Position numbers and translations under genes: made by a program | The notes under the pieces: model-generated | What the model was told of the DNA's origin: nothing | Databases searched by the model: none | The model's input: only the letters and a program-made list of their open reading frames with translations | Shown here: positions 8,992-17,900 of the stretch, piece after piece | How the letters are laid out: every line of letters begins with the position of its first letter | How positions within the stretch are numbered: the stretch's first letter is position 1 | NCBI GenBank assembly: GCA_965198855.1 | Contig: CBDAPZ010000001.1 | Coordinates: 1,364,001-1,428,000 of the forward strand | Source of the DNA: BOG-908 sp965198855 | GTDB lineage: Bacteria; Pseudomonadota; Alphaproteobacteria; Acetobacterales; Acetobacteraceae | DNA length: 64,000 nt | Direction: 5' to 3'

Positions 8992-9834
8992 CTAACGTGA
9001 CATCAGCACCGGCAGCGTAGCGTTTGCCAGCACGTGGCGCGTCACGCCACCGAGGATGAGCTGTCGCAGACGCGAATGCGAATACGCACCCATCGCCAGT
9101 AGGTCCGCGCCGAACGCCGCCGCAGCCTGCAAAAGCCCAGCCCCGACATCGCGGGCCACCGGCTCGAATTCCCGCACATCCGCCGTGATGCCGTGCAAGG
9201 CGAGATACGGCAGAACGTCCGCGGCACTTGGCCCGTGGCGCTGATAGGCACCGGCGTGCAGCACCCGTACCGCCTCGGCGCGCGCAAGCCAGGGCAACGC
9301 CGCCGTTAGCGCCGAAGCACTTTCGACGGTGCCGTTCCAGGCAATGCAACATCTTGTGCCGATCGCAGCCGGCCTCGTGCGGGGGACGATCAGAACCGGG
9401 CGTCCGCTATCGAACAGCACGGCATGCAGCATGTCCGAGGCGTTCTCATCCTCGATCTGGTCCGGATGCGGCAGGATGGTGAGATCGGCCAGGCGTGCCA
9501 ATGACGGCACCAGATCCTCCTCGCGGCCGCACACCACCTCCAGCGTTGGCGCCGGTGCGGTTGCCGCCACCCGCGCACGGGCCTCCGCGAACATACGCTG
9601 CAGACGCGTCGTGCGATGCGCCGTCGCCTGCTCGGAGACCTGCATCATGTCTTCGATCATGGCACCCGATAGCCCCTCGCCGGCCAAAGGTGCTGCATCG
9701 CGGGTATCGATCTCGACGATCAGGGCGGAAAGCTGCGCCTGCCAAAGAGCCGCCAGGGTCAGCCCGGCGTCGAGCGCCGCATGACCGCAAGACGAGTCGC
9801 TCAACGGCAGCAGAAGTTTCTTAATGAAAACCAT
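8992..9834 (-). CDS. Tandem-domain universal stress protein
   Basis: This 280-residue protein has two UspA-type domains. The first (about 1-150) begins FIKKLLLPLSDSSCGHAALDAG and lacks an obvious ATP-loop motif. The second (about 155-280) ends with GAYSHSRLRQLILGGVTRHV, which follows the G-x2-G-x9-G-(S/T) nucleotide-binding pattern only loosely. Family members respond to starvation, redox or acid stress. It is on the same strand as pdxH, 35 bases downstream of its stop codon, and could be co-transcribed with it. Confidence 0.88.
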   Translation of the reverse strand: MVFIKKLLLPLSDSSCGHAALDAGLTLAALWQAQLSALIVEIDTRDAAPLAGEGLSGAMIEDMMQVSEQATAHRTTRLQRMFAEARARVAATAPAPTLEVVCGREEDLVPSLARLADLTILPHPDQIEDENASDMLHAVLFDSGRPVLIVPRTRPAAIGTRCCIAWNGTVESASALTAALPWLARAEAVRVLHAGAYQRHGPSAADVLPYLALHGITADVREFEPVARDVGAGLLQAAAAFGADLLAMGAYSHSRLRQLILGGVTRHVLANATLPVLMSR

Positions 9835-9869
9835 GCCCGTTGCAGATCCTTTGGCGGAAGACTCAGGCG

Positions 9870-10466
9870 TCAGGGGAACAGCTTGGTCAGCGACCAGCCT
9901 TCGCCCTCTGCGGTATAGATCGTACGGTCGTGCAAACGAAAAGGCATGTCCTGCCAGAACTCGAACCTGTCCGGCCGCACGCGGTAGCCCGACCAGTGCA
10001 GCGGACGCGGGATGTCCGCACCCTCGTACCGCGAATCGGCTTCGCCCATGCGTGCGAACAGTTCGTCGCGATCAGCCAACGGACGCGACTGGTCCGAGGC
10101 CCAGGCGCCTAGTTGCGACACCCTTGCCCTGGTGTCGAAATACGCATCGGCCTCGTCCTTCGAGACCGGCTGCACCTTGCCCTCGATGCGGACCTGCCGG
10201 CCGAGAGTCTTCCAATGGAACAGCAAGGCCGCGAAGCCGTTCGCGGCAAGCTCCTCGCCCTTGCGGCTTTTGGTGTTGGAATAGAACACGAAACCCTCGC
10301 GATCGACGCCCTTTAACAGCACGATCCGCGCGCTCGGGCGACCGCGCTTGGTGGCGGTCGCCAACGTCATGGCGTTGGGATCGTTCAGCTCCAGGCGCTT
10401 GGCTTCGGCGAACCAGGCTTCAAAGGCGCTGTAGGGGTCGGGTGCGACAGTGTAGGTCTCGGACAT
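9870..10466 (-). CDS. pdxH: Pyridoxamine 5'-phosphate oxidase
   Basis: PdxH oxidises pyridoxine or pyridoxamine 5'-phosphate to pyridoxal 5'-phosphate with FMN and O2. The 198-residue product shows DPNAMTLATATKRGRPSARI, VLLKGVDREGFVFYSNT (FMN-binding strand), FHWKTLGRQVRIEGK and the C-terminal WQDMPFRLHDR. The start is chosen at 10466 because AGGG stands six bases upstream; the ATG at 10472 is two codons longer but too close to the AGGG. A longer open frame to 10553 runs into a GC-rich repeat and is not credible coding sequence. Confidence 0.96.
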   Translation of the reverse strand: MSETYTVAPDPYSAFEAWFAEAKRLELNDPNAMTLATATKRGRPSARIVLLKGVDREGFVFYSNTKSRKGEELAANGFAALLFHWKTLGRQVRIEGKVQPVSKDEADAYFDTRARVSQLGAWASDQSRPLADRDELFARMGEADSRYEGADIPRPLHWSGYRVRPDRFEFWQDMPFRLHDRTIYTAEGEGWSLTKLFP

Positions 10467-10493
10467 GCACATCCCTGTAGGGCACAAGAAAAG

Positions 10494-10617
10494 TAAGGCC
10501 AAGGGGCTCTGCCCCCTGGACCCCCGCTGGAGGAAGGCCCTCCAGACCGCCATAATGACGGTCCAGGGGGGCTTCCCCTGTCGGGCTCCAGAGGCAGAGC
10601 CCCTGGCCTTACTCTCC
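10494..10617. repeat. GC-rich intergenic repeat, copy 1
   Basis: An imperfect inverted repeat about 124 bp long between divergent pdxH and fabI. The left end reads AAGGCCAAGGGGCTCTGCCC and the right end CAGAGCCCCTGGCCTTA, so the ends are complementary and could fold into a long hairpin. The centre holds CTGGAGG and CCAGGGG blocks. It shares its end sequence with copies at 37334 and 59259. Confidence 0.85.
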
Positions 10618-10682
10618 TGCCCCTTGCCTGCCGCCGACCGGCTGTGCCACCACCCTTGCCCACCGGATCACCGAGGATCGCC

Positions 10683-11522
10683 ATGTTGGACAGCCCTCAG
10701 AGACTCAACGCCCGCGGCTCCCTCATGCAGGGCAAGCGCGGCGTCATCATGGGCGTGGCGAACGAGCGATCGCTCGCTTGGGCCATCGCCGCCGCCTGCG
10801 CCGCCCAAGGCGCCGAGATCGCCTTCACCTATCAGGGCGAGGCGCTCGGCAAGCGCGTGCGTCCGCTCGCCGAGAGCGTTGGATCGTCGCTCGTACTACC
10901 CTGCGATGTTGCCGACGAGGCCAGCATCGACAGCGCCTTCGATGCGGTGCAGCGCGAATGGGGCCAGATCGACTTCATGGTCCATGCGATCGGATTTGCG
11001 GACAAGCAATACCTGCGTGGACGGTATGTCGATACGCCTCGAGAGGCGTTCCTGCAGGCGCTGGATATCTCCTGTTATTCCTTCACCGCCGTCAGTCGAA
11101 GGGCCTCTGCACTGATGCCGCAAGGCGGGTCGTTGCTGACCCTTTCCTATCTGGGGGCGGAACGGGTGGTGCCGCACTATAATGTGATGGGAGTAGCCAA
11201 GGCTGCGCTGGAGGCTTCGGTGCGCTATCTGGCGATGGATCTGGGCGGCAATGGCATAAGGGTGAATGCAATCAGCGCCGGCCCGGTGAAGACGCTGGCG
11301 GCCAGCGGCATCGGCGATTTCCGCTACATCCTGCGCTGGAACCAGCTCAACAGCCCGATGGAACGGAATGTAGGGCTGGAGGAAGTCGGCGGTTCGGGGC
11401 TGTATCTGCTGTCGGATTTATCCACCGGTGTGACCGGCGAAGTGCATCACGTGGATTGCGGCTACCACGTTATTGGCATGAAGAACCCCAAGGCGCCGGA
11501 TATCGCCGCCGTCACCGAGTAA
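10683..11522 (+). CDS. fabI: Enoyl-[acyl-carrier-protein] reductase (NADH)
   Basis: FabI reduces trans-2-enoyl-ACP in the last step of each fatty-acid elongation cycle. The 279-residue protein shows the FabI-type nucleotide fold GKRGVIMGVANERSLAWAIA, the segment VHAIGFADK, the catalytic SYLGAERVVPHYNVMGVAKA (Tyr-x6-Lys) and ISAGPVKTLAASGI around the substrate loop. The ATG at 10683 is preceded by GAGG six bases upstream; an upstream in-frame start at 10644 lies close to the repeat. It is followed at once by aroC, which starts five bases after its stop codon. Confidence 0.97.
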   Translation: MLDSPQRLNARGSLMQGKRGVIMGVANERSLAWAIAAACAAQGAEIAFTYQGEALGKRVRPLAESVGSSLVLPCDVADEASIDSAFDAVQREWGQIDFMVHAIGFADKQYLRGRYVDTPREAFLQALDISCYSFTAVSRRASALMPQGGSLLTLSYLGAERVVPHYNVMGVAKAALEASVRYLAMDLGGNGIRVNAISAGPVKTLAASGIGDFRYILRWNQLNSPMERNVGLEEVGGSGLYLLSDLSTGVTGEVHHVDCGYHVIGMKNPKAPDIAAVTE

Positions 11523-11527
11523 ATCAT

Positions 11528-12616
11528 GTGAGTTTCAACACTTACGGGCACATGTTCCGCGTGACGACCTGGGGCGAGAGCCACGGGCCGGCGATCGGCT
11601 GTGTAATCGATGGCTGCCCGCCGGGGATTGCGATGGCCGAGGCGGACATTCAGCCCTTCCTCGACAAGCGACGGCCCGGGCAGAGCAAGTTCACCACGCA
11701 GCGTCAGGAGCCGGACCAGGTTCGCATCCTCTCCGGCGTGTTCGACGGGCGGAGCACCGGCACCCCGATCGCGCTGCAGATCGAGAATGTGGACCAGCGC
11801 TCCAAGGATTACGGCAACATCGCGCAGACCTACCGGCCGGGCCATGCCGACTTGACCTACGACCAGAAATACGGGTTTCGGGATTACCGCGGCGGCGGCC
11901 GCAGCTCGGCGCGTGAGACGGCCTGCCGCGTGGCCGCAGGCGGGATCGCGCGGCTGGTGCTTGGCGGCAGCCTGCGGATTCGCGGCGCGCTGGTGCAGAT
12001 GGGGCCGCACAAGGTTGATCGGTCGCGCTGGGATTGGGCAGAGGTAGAAAACAATCCGTTCTTCTGTCCGGACGCGAAAGCCGCGGCAGAGTGGGACGTG
12101 TTTTTGAGCGAGATCCGTAAATCCGGATCGTCCACCGGAGCGGTGATCGAGCTGGTGGCAGAAGGCGTGCCGGCTGGGCTGGGTGCGCCGCTATATGGCA
12201 AGCTCGATGCCGATCTGGCGGCGGCGCTGATGAGCATCAATGCGGTCAAAGGTGTCGAGATCGGCGATGGTTTTGCGGCGGCGGCAGCGAGCGGCGAGGC
12301 CAATGCCGACGAGATGCGGGCGACAGATGGCGGCGTCGGCTTCGGCTCCAACCATGCCGGCGGCATTCTGGGCGGTATTTCCAGCGGCCAGCCGATCGTC
12401 GCGCGGTTCGCGGTGAAGCCGACGAGTTCGATCCTGACACCACGCCAGAGTGTCACGCGCGAAGGTGCCGATACCGAGGTGAGCACGCGCGGGCGGCACG
12501 ACCCGTGTGTGGGCATACGTGCCGTGCCGGTGGGCGAGGCCATGCTGGCCTGTGTGCTGGCCGATCATTTTTTGCGCGATCGCGGCCAGATCGGGATGCG
12601 GCAGAACCGGCCTTAA
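11528..12616 (+). CDS. aroC: Chorismate synthase
   Basis: AroC removes phosphate from EPSP to form chorismate, the end of the shikimate pathway, needing reduced FMN. The 362-residue product has the signatures GESHGPAIGCVIDGCPPG, RPGHADLTYDQKYGFRDYRG, GGRSSARETACRVAAGGIAR and the C-terminal GRHDPCVGIRAVPVGEAM. Translation must start at the GTG at 11528, since the nearby ATG at 11526 runs straight into a stop. It forms an operon with fabI. Confidence 0.97.
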   Translation: MSFNTYGHMFRVTTWGESHGPAIGCVIDGCPPGIAMAEADIQPFLDKRRPGQSKFTTQRQEPDQVRILSGVFDGRSTGTPIALQIENVDQRSKDYGNIAQTYRPGHADLTYDQKYGFRDYRGGGRSSARETACRVAAGGIARLVLGGSLRIRGALVQMGPHKVDRSRWDWAEVENNPFFCPDAKAAAEWDVFLSEIRKSGSSTGAVIELVAEGVPAGLGAPLYGKLDADLAAALMSINAVKGVEIGDGFAAAAASGEANADEMRATDGGVGFGSNHAGGILGGISSGQPIVARFAVKPTSSILTPRQSVTREGADTEVSTRGRHDPCVGIRAVPVGEAMLACVLADHFLRDRGQIGMRQNRP

Positions 12617-12717
12617 TATTTCACGTTGACGGTCACGGTTAGCTGCATCCGCTTACCCGCTGTAACGTAACAGTTGAAACCCTGGAACTCGCACGAGAGT
12701 GTAGCCATGTCCGGCCA

Positions 12718-13938
12718 ATGGAAAGTTATTCTGTGCACGACACGCTTCGACAGATGAACGCGCAGGAGCTTTCTGCGGCGCTCGACGCTCTTGTCGATCG
12801 TATCGGCCGAAAAACCTGGCGTGCTCGGATGGCCGAGCTGAGGCAGGGGTGCCAACCGACGTATGCGGGTCGTGCGCTCAGCCAGCTTCACGCGCTGGAA
12901 CTGACCATTGAACGGCTGCGCAGATCGGGGCGGAACGCGCCTTTGAGCGTGGTCGAGATGCGGGTTGCCGCACTTGCGGGCACGCTGGGACGGCTTGCGG
13001 ACGATCTGACGGACACCGGGCGCACGCGTCTGGACCAGGCGTTAGCGTGTGCCATGCAAGGGCCGGCCAATCTGGTGCCGCTTTTCCATCTGGTGCGTAC
13101 CGCGGATCTGCAGCGCCAGCGGGGTTTTGCAGTGTCATTTGCCGGGTTCGACGAGGCGGCCCCTTTCGATCTGCTGATCCGCCGGGACGGCGTGGACGCG
13201 GAGATCGTGTGCGACGTGATGTCGGCCGAGACCGGACGGGACGTGCATCGCTTGGCGTGGTGGCAGTTGATGGACCGTGTGGATCCCGATCTGCAGAGCT
13301 GGCTGGCAGCGCATCCCGGGCGATACCTGTTGAAGATGACATTGCCGCAGGGGCTGAAAAGCGGTGCGGAGCCGGGCGAAAAACTGTCGGAGCTGCATGC
13401 GCGGATCACCCGAATGCTAGGCGCACAGATACGCGCAGATCATGACGAGGCAGCGGTGTTGCGGCTGGATCCGTTGATGTTGGCTGCCGCACAGGCAAGC
13501 GAGCTGGGCTTGATGCCGCGCCTGCGACGGGAATTCGGGCCGGAGGCGCATCTGGGCGTGACATCGGCCGGGGCAGCCGTGTTCGTGATGGCAGCGCGAG
13601 CCGGGCGCGAGGATGAGGTGGCTCTGGCCGTGCATCGCCGCATGGCGGAGATCGCGCCGGTCCGACTGACCGGCACGCGCCCGGGCATCCTGGCGATGTT
13701 TTTGGAGGACACCGACCGTCTGGAGTGGCGCTTGCTACGCGACCAGTTGCGTCTGGAAGGCGAAGCGCGTCACTTCATGACGAAGCCCGAAGCCCGCGCC
13801 GTCGTCGCTGTGACATGTTCGTCGCGGTCTGAGCTCCTTGGCAGCGACGAAGAGGGCGCCGAACTGCGTTTCCGAAATCCAAGCCACCCCGCCTGCAAGC
13901 AGGCGGCGCTGGCACCTGCGGTGTTGTCTTCGCCCTGA
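12718..13938 (+). CDS. Conserved-looking hypothetical protein, 406 residues
   Basis: I do not recognise this gene. The product is soluble, with an alpha-helical N-terminal third (about 1-130) rich in Leu and Arg. A mixed region at about 140-200 contains FDLLIRRDGVDAEIVCDVMS, which resembles the strand pattern of PD-(D/E)xK nucleases but has Cys where a catalytic Lys would be expected. The C-terminal part has no obvious motif. Codon usage is like that of its neighbours. It begins about 100 bases after aroC, so it may have its own promoter. Nothing in the neighbourhood suggests a role. Confidence 0.6.
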   Translation: MESYSVHDTLRQMNAQELSAALDALVDRIGRKTWRARMAELRQGCQPTYAGRALSQLHALELTIERLRRSGRNAPLSVVEMRVAALAGTLGRLADDLTDTGRTRLDQALACAMQGPANLVPLFHLVRTADLQRQRGFAVSFAGFDEAAPFDLLIRRDGVDAEIVCDVMSAETGRDVHRLAWWQLMDRVDPDLQSWLAAHPGRYLLKMTLPQGLKSGAEPGEKLSELHARITRMLGAQIRADHDEAAVLRLDPLMLAAAQASELGLMPRLRREFGPEAHLGVTSAGAAVFVMAARAGREDEVALAVHRRMAEIAPVRLTGTRPGILAMFLEDTDRLEWRLLRDQLRLEGEARHFMTKPEARAVVAVTCSSRSELLGSDEEGAELRFRNPSHPACKQAALAPAVLSSP

Positions 13939-13947
13939 CCGCCTACG

Positions 13948-14616
13948 TCAAAAGTCGAGATCGCCGTAATGCGAGGGGGGTGTCATGCCTGGCATGCGAT
14001 CTGACAGCAGCGGCCTGAACGATGGTCGTGACTTCATGCGGGCGTACCAGTCACGCGCGGGAGTCGAGACCGTCCAGTCGATCTCACCCATGAAGTCCAG
14101 TGCAGAGAGATGCCCTGCGGCGGCAAAATCGGCCAGCGAGAGTTCGTTGCCCGCCAGCCAGCGGCGTTGTTCGGCGAGCCAACCGATATATTCAAGGTGG
14201 CTGCGCAGCTTGGCATAGCCGGTGCGGATCAGGAGTGCGTCTGGGTGGCCTTGGCCGAACAGGCGCTTCATCGTCTTTTCGCCAAGGATGTTGCGGGTGA
14301 CTTCGCCAGCGAACTTGCCGTCGAACCAGGCGAGCAGGCGGCGGACTTCCACGCGTTCGGCCAGCGTGCGGCCGAGGAGGGCTGCGTCGGGATAGGCCTC
14401 CTCGAGATATTCGCAGATGACGGTGCTGTCGGGGATGACCAGGCCGTTATCCTCGACGAGGACGGGCACCGTGCCGGCGGCGTGCATGGCCAGGTAGTCC
14501 GGCCGGCGCTCCCAGACTTTTTCGACTTTCAGCTCGAAGGGCAGCCTGCGCTCGGAGAGCACAAGGCGGACTTTTCGTGAGAAGGGAGAAAGCGGTAGAT
14601 GATAGAGAACACGCAT
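13948..14616 (-). CDS. Glutathione S-transferase family protein
   Basis: This 222-residue protein has the thioredoxin-like N-terminal domain (LYHLPLSPFSRKVRLVLSER; Ser in the SPFS site, GTVPVLVEDNGLVIPDSTVI for glutathione binding) and an all-helical C-terminal domain (RRWLAGNELSLADFAAAGHLS). The likely role is conjugation or peroxidase activity with glutathione; the substrate is unknown. It is convergent with the preceding unknown gene, nine bases apart, and divergent from the fdsD-like gene. Confidence 0.92.
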   Translation of the reverse strand: MRVLYHLPLSPFSRKVRLVLSERRLPFELKVEKVWERRPDYLAMHAAGTVPVLVEDNGLVIPDSTVICEYLEEAYPDAALLGRTLAERVEVRRLLAWFDGKFAGEVTRNILGEKTMKRLFGQGHPDALLIRTGYAKLRSHLEYIGWLAEQRRWLAGNELSLADFAAAGHLSALDFMGEIDWTVSTPARDWYARMKSRPSFRPLLSDRMPGMTPPSHYGDLDF

Positions 14617-14689
14617 TGCGGCAGGTTATGGCATCGGCGACGCGCCACGCCAACGTTGGCTGCAAAGGTTTCTGTGGAGAACTACGGTC

Positions 14690-14965
14690 ATGCAGGGCAA
14701 CAAGCTCGTAACGATGGTGAATCAGATCGCCCAGTTCCACCGGCGGCAGCCTGACGAGGTGGCGACCGCCGAGGTAGCGCGGCATCTGGAGCGTTTCTGG
14801 GAGCCGCGGATGCGCAAGCAGATATTTGCGTATCTCGAGGCAGGTGGTGAGGGATTGTCGGTGACGGCGCGGAGTGCGGTAGCGCAACTGAAGGCGAGCG
14901 AGGAAGGCAGACTGCCGTATGACCCGGGAGAGCCTTCGAAGCTTACCGACCCGCTCGAAGCGTAG
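14690..14965 (+). CDS. Formate dehydrogenase delta subunit-like protein (orphan)
   Basis: This 91-residue protein matches the small FdsD family: MVNQIAQFHRRQPDEVATAE, HLERFWEPRMRKQIFAYL and the GGEGLSVTARSAVAQL tail are characteristic. FdsD assists soluble NAD-dependent molybdenum formate dehydrogenase and is normally encoded at the end of fdsGBACD. None of the other subunits is nearby, so it is an orphan here. It is convergent with the large glycosyltransferase gene, separated by eight bases. Confidence 0.85.
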   Translation: MQGNKLVTMVNQIAQFHRRQPDEVATAEVARHLERFWEPRMRKQIFAYLEAGGEGLSVTARSAVAQLKASEEGRLPYDPGEPSKLTDPLEA

Positions 14966-14973
14966 ACTGGGCT

Positions 14974-17900
14974 CTATCCACCCTGTGAAGCGACGGTGAA
15001 GTCGAAGCGGTTTCTGGCGAAGTTCGGGTTGAAGTGAGGGTCGTTTTCCATGTAGCGGCCCCACCGGGCGATGAAGCGTTTTCGCTCTTCCACGTTTTGG
15101 CTCACGCGCTTTGCTGATGCACCTTCGAAATGGAAAAGTGAGCAGTAGGGCGTGTAGACGATGCGGTAGCCATTCTCGACGATCTTGAGGCATAGATCGA
15201 TATCGTTGAAGTCGATGGCAAAATTCTCGTCGAAGCCGCCGACCTGGGCCATGACGCTTTTGCGTGTCGCGAAACAGGCGCCGGTCACGGCGGAGTAGTT
15301 GCGGATGACATGCGTAAAACCGTTATAGCCGACGAAATCGCCGGGATATGAATGATACACGTGCACGCTGCCGCCGTTCACGCCGAGCACGCAGCCGACA
15401 TGCTGGATGGTGCCGTCGGCATGCAGAAGCCGGGCGCCGACGGCGCCGATCTCCGGGTCCTGGCTGAGCTCCAGCAGATTGCCGAGCCAGGACTCATCGA
15501 CCACTTCCATGTCGTCGTTCAGGAACACCAGATGCTCCGTGCGGCAGATGCGGATGGCATAATTGGCCTTGGCCGCATAGTTGAACGGTTTGACCGGACC
15601 AAGATAGTTTTCGACACGCACGCCGAGTTCTCGGAAACGGGTTTTCTGCTCGGTTGAAAGCTTGCTGTTGTCGACGACGACGATTTCGTAATTGCGGTAG
15701 GCGGTGCGGCGCAGGATGGATTCGACCAGATTGTCGACCATGTGAAAGTGACCACGGCCCGGCAACTCCAAATCGGCATTGTTGGTAAGTATCAGCAAGG
15801 ACACGCGCGGTGTGCCGAGGATTTTTCGGCGCACGCGGAATGTGCCGGGGAGTAGTCCATCCTCCGCCCAGGCGGAGTCACCGTGCTTTGCAGCAAGATG
15901 GTCGCCGAGCGCGCGAAAACCGGCTTGAAGCGCCCAGGGTTTTGCATCGACCACCGTCGCGGATGAGCCTTCCACGGCGCGCCAATGATACAAGGCGCGT
16001 GGTATGTGGTGAATCTTCTGCGTGTACCGCGCGAGACGCAGCATGAGGTCGTAATCCTGCGCGCCGGCGTAAGCCTCGCGAAACCCGCCCAGTTGGAGGA
16101 ACAAGGCTTTGCGCACCACCATCATGTGCAGAACATACATGACGGATTCGAGATGCTCGGGCGACCAGTCGGGCTTGTGGTAGGTGTCGATCACCCTGCC
16201 CTGCGCGTCGAGCTTGTCCTCGTCGGTGTAGATCACATCAATGGCCGGATTGCTGACGACGGCACGGGCGATCTCCAGCAACGCGTCGGGATGCAGCGTG
16301 TCGTCGTTGTCGAGCATTGCGATGTAAGGGCCGGTGGCCATTTCTGCGGCGAGATTGGAAGCGCCGGCGATGCCGAGATTGCTCTTGGCGTGGCGGATCT
16401 TTATGCGCGGATCACGGCCTTGCAGGCGCTGCAACACATCGAGCGTGCCGGGATCGGTACTGGCATCGTTGCACAAGCAAAGCTCCCAGAATGGATAGGT
16501 TTGCTGGAGCACCGACATAACGCATTGCTGCAGCCATGTGGCCTGCACGTTATATACCGGCACGATCAGGCTGATCACCGGCGTGGTGCCCAATGCGTGC
16601 ACGGCCTTGCGTTGCGCGGCGCTAAGTGCGGCCATCGGCGCCTGGCCGACCAGGCCACGCGATGCACCGAACCAGGCAAGACATGCGGGCTCGTCCGAGG
16701 CGAGGCCTATGACATGCAGGCGGCGGCGCATTTCCTGTCCGATGCGGGCGGCCGAGAAATCGGTGCGGATGCGCTCCGCTGCCGCGCGGCCACGTGCCCA
16801 AGCAGCAGGTTGATCCTCATAGACGGCCCGCAACTGTTTTATCAGGGCTTCCTTGCTTGGGTCGGCCCACACATAAAACGGCATGTATGGCCCGGAAGGC
16901 GATTTGACTTCGGTGAGGTCATAGCCGATCGGATATCCAACGGTCTCGTCGAAGAACTCGAGGTTTCCGGAATAGGCAGTAGCGATCACGCATTTTCCGA
17001 GCGCCATAAATTCGGCGAGGTTGAGGCCGAAACCCTCGCTGCGATGGGCTGATACAAAACAGTCGCAGGCGGCGCGCAGCAATGCCATGTCGGGCTCGGA
17101 CAGAACGTCGGCGATGACGAGCACGTTGTCCGCTCCGCGCAAGGCGCGGGTGATCTGGCGGGTGATGGCGGGTTCCATCGAGGTGGAATGGAATTTGATG
17201 ACGAGGAAAACGTTCTCGTCGGCAGCGAACGCTTCCCGGAACGCCTCGATCACCATGCCGGGGTTTTTGCGTGCAGACGTGCTGCCGACATCGAAGGCTA
17301 CCAGAAACACCAGGCGGTCGCGGGGAATGCCGAACATGTCACGGCCTTCTTCGGGCGACGCTGCCTGCACTTCTACCGGCAAGCGTATTTTCTGCAGCGG
17401 CAATGGCGAGATGGCGCCGATACTTTCCATCTCGAAACCGCTATTGGTCCAGACCTCGTCGAGCGGTGCGAAGCTCGGATACCAGTCGGGACGGAAAGCT
17501 GCGAGTTCCCAGGCCCAGACGGCGATGTTGTAGCAATCGTCGAAATGGCCGGCAGGATAGAGCGAGACGAAATGCGCGATCTGGTCGGCATTGGCGAGAA
17601 ATAGAGTGCAGCGATAGTGCGGTTTGTTGGCGCGCTCCTCCGGCGTGATCCGCGCGAGCGCGCGGCTGACATCATAGGCATGCAGATCCGTAGCCATGCC
17701 GGTGCTCTGCACGGCGCGCAACAGGCCACGCGCCGCGGTGCCGAGGCCGCTGGTCGCGGCGAACGGGCCATAGATGTTCAGACCGAAGGGCTTTTTCAGC
17801 ATTTCTGCCGGGCGGGCCTGCCAATTTCGGTAGGGTGCGATGCCGCTCCCTACCCTGCCCTCATAGCGGCCGTGATGCGCCCAGTGATGACGGCCACCCG

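Noticed and set aside
15985..17052. A 355-codon plus-strand open frame antisense to the glycosyltransferase gene
   Set aside because: Low-complexity His/Gly-rich sequence opposite a clearly conserved coding region.
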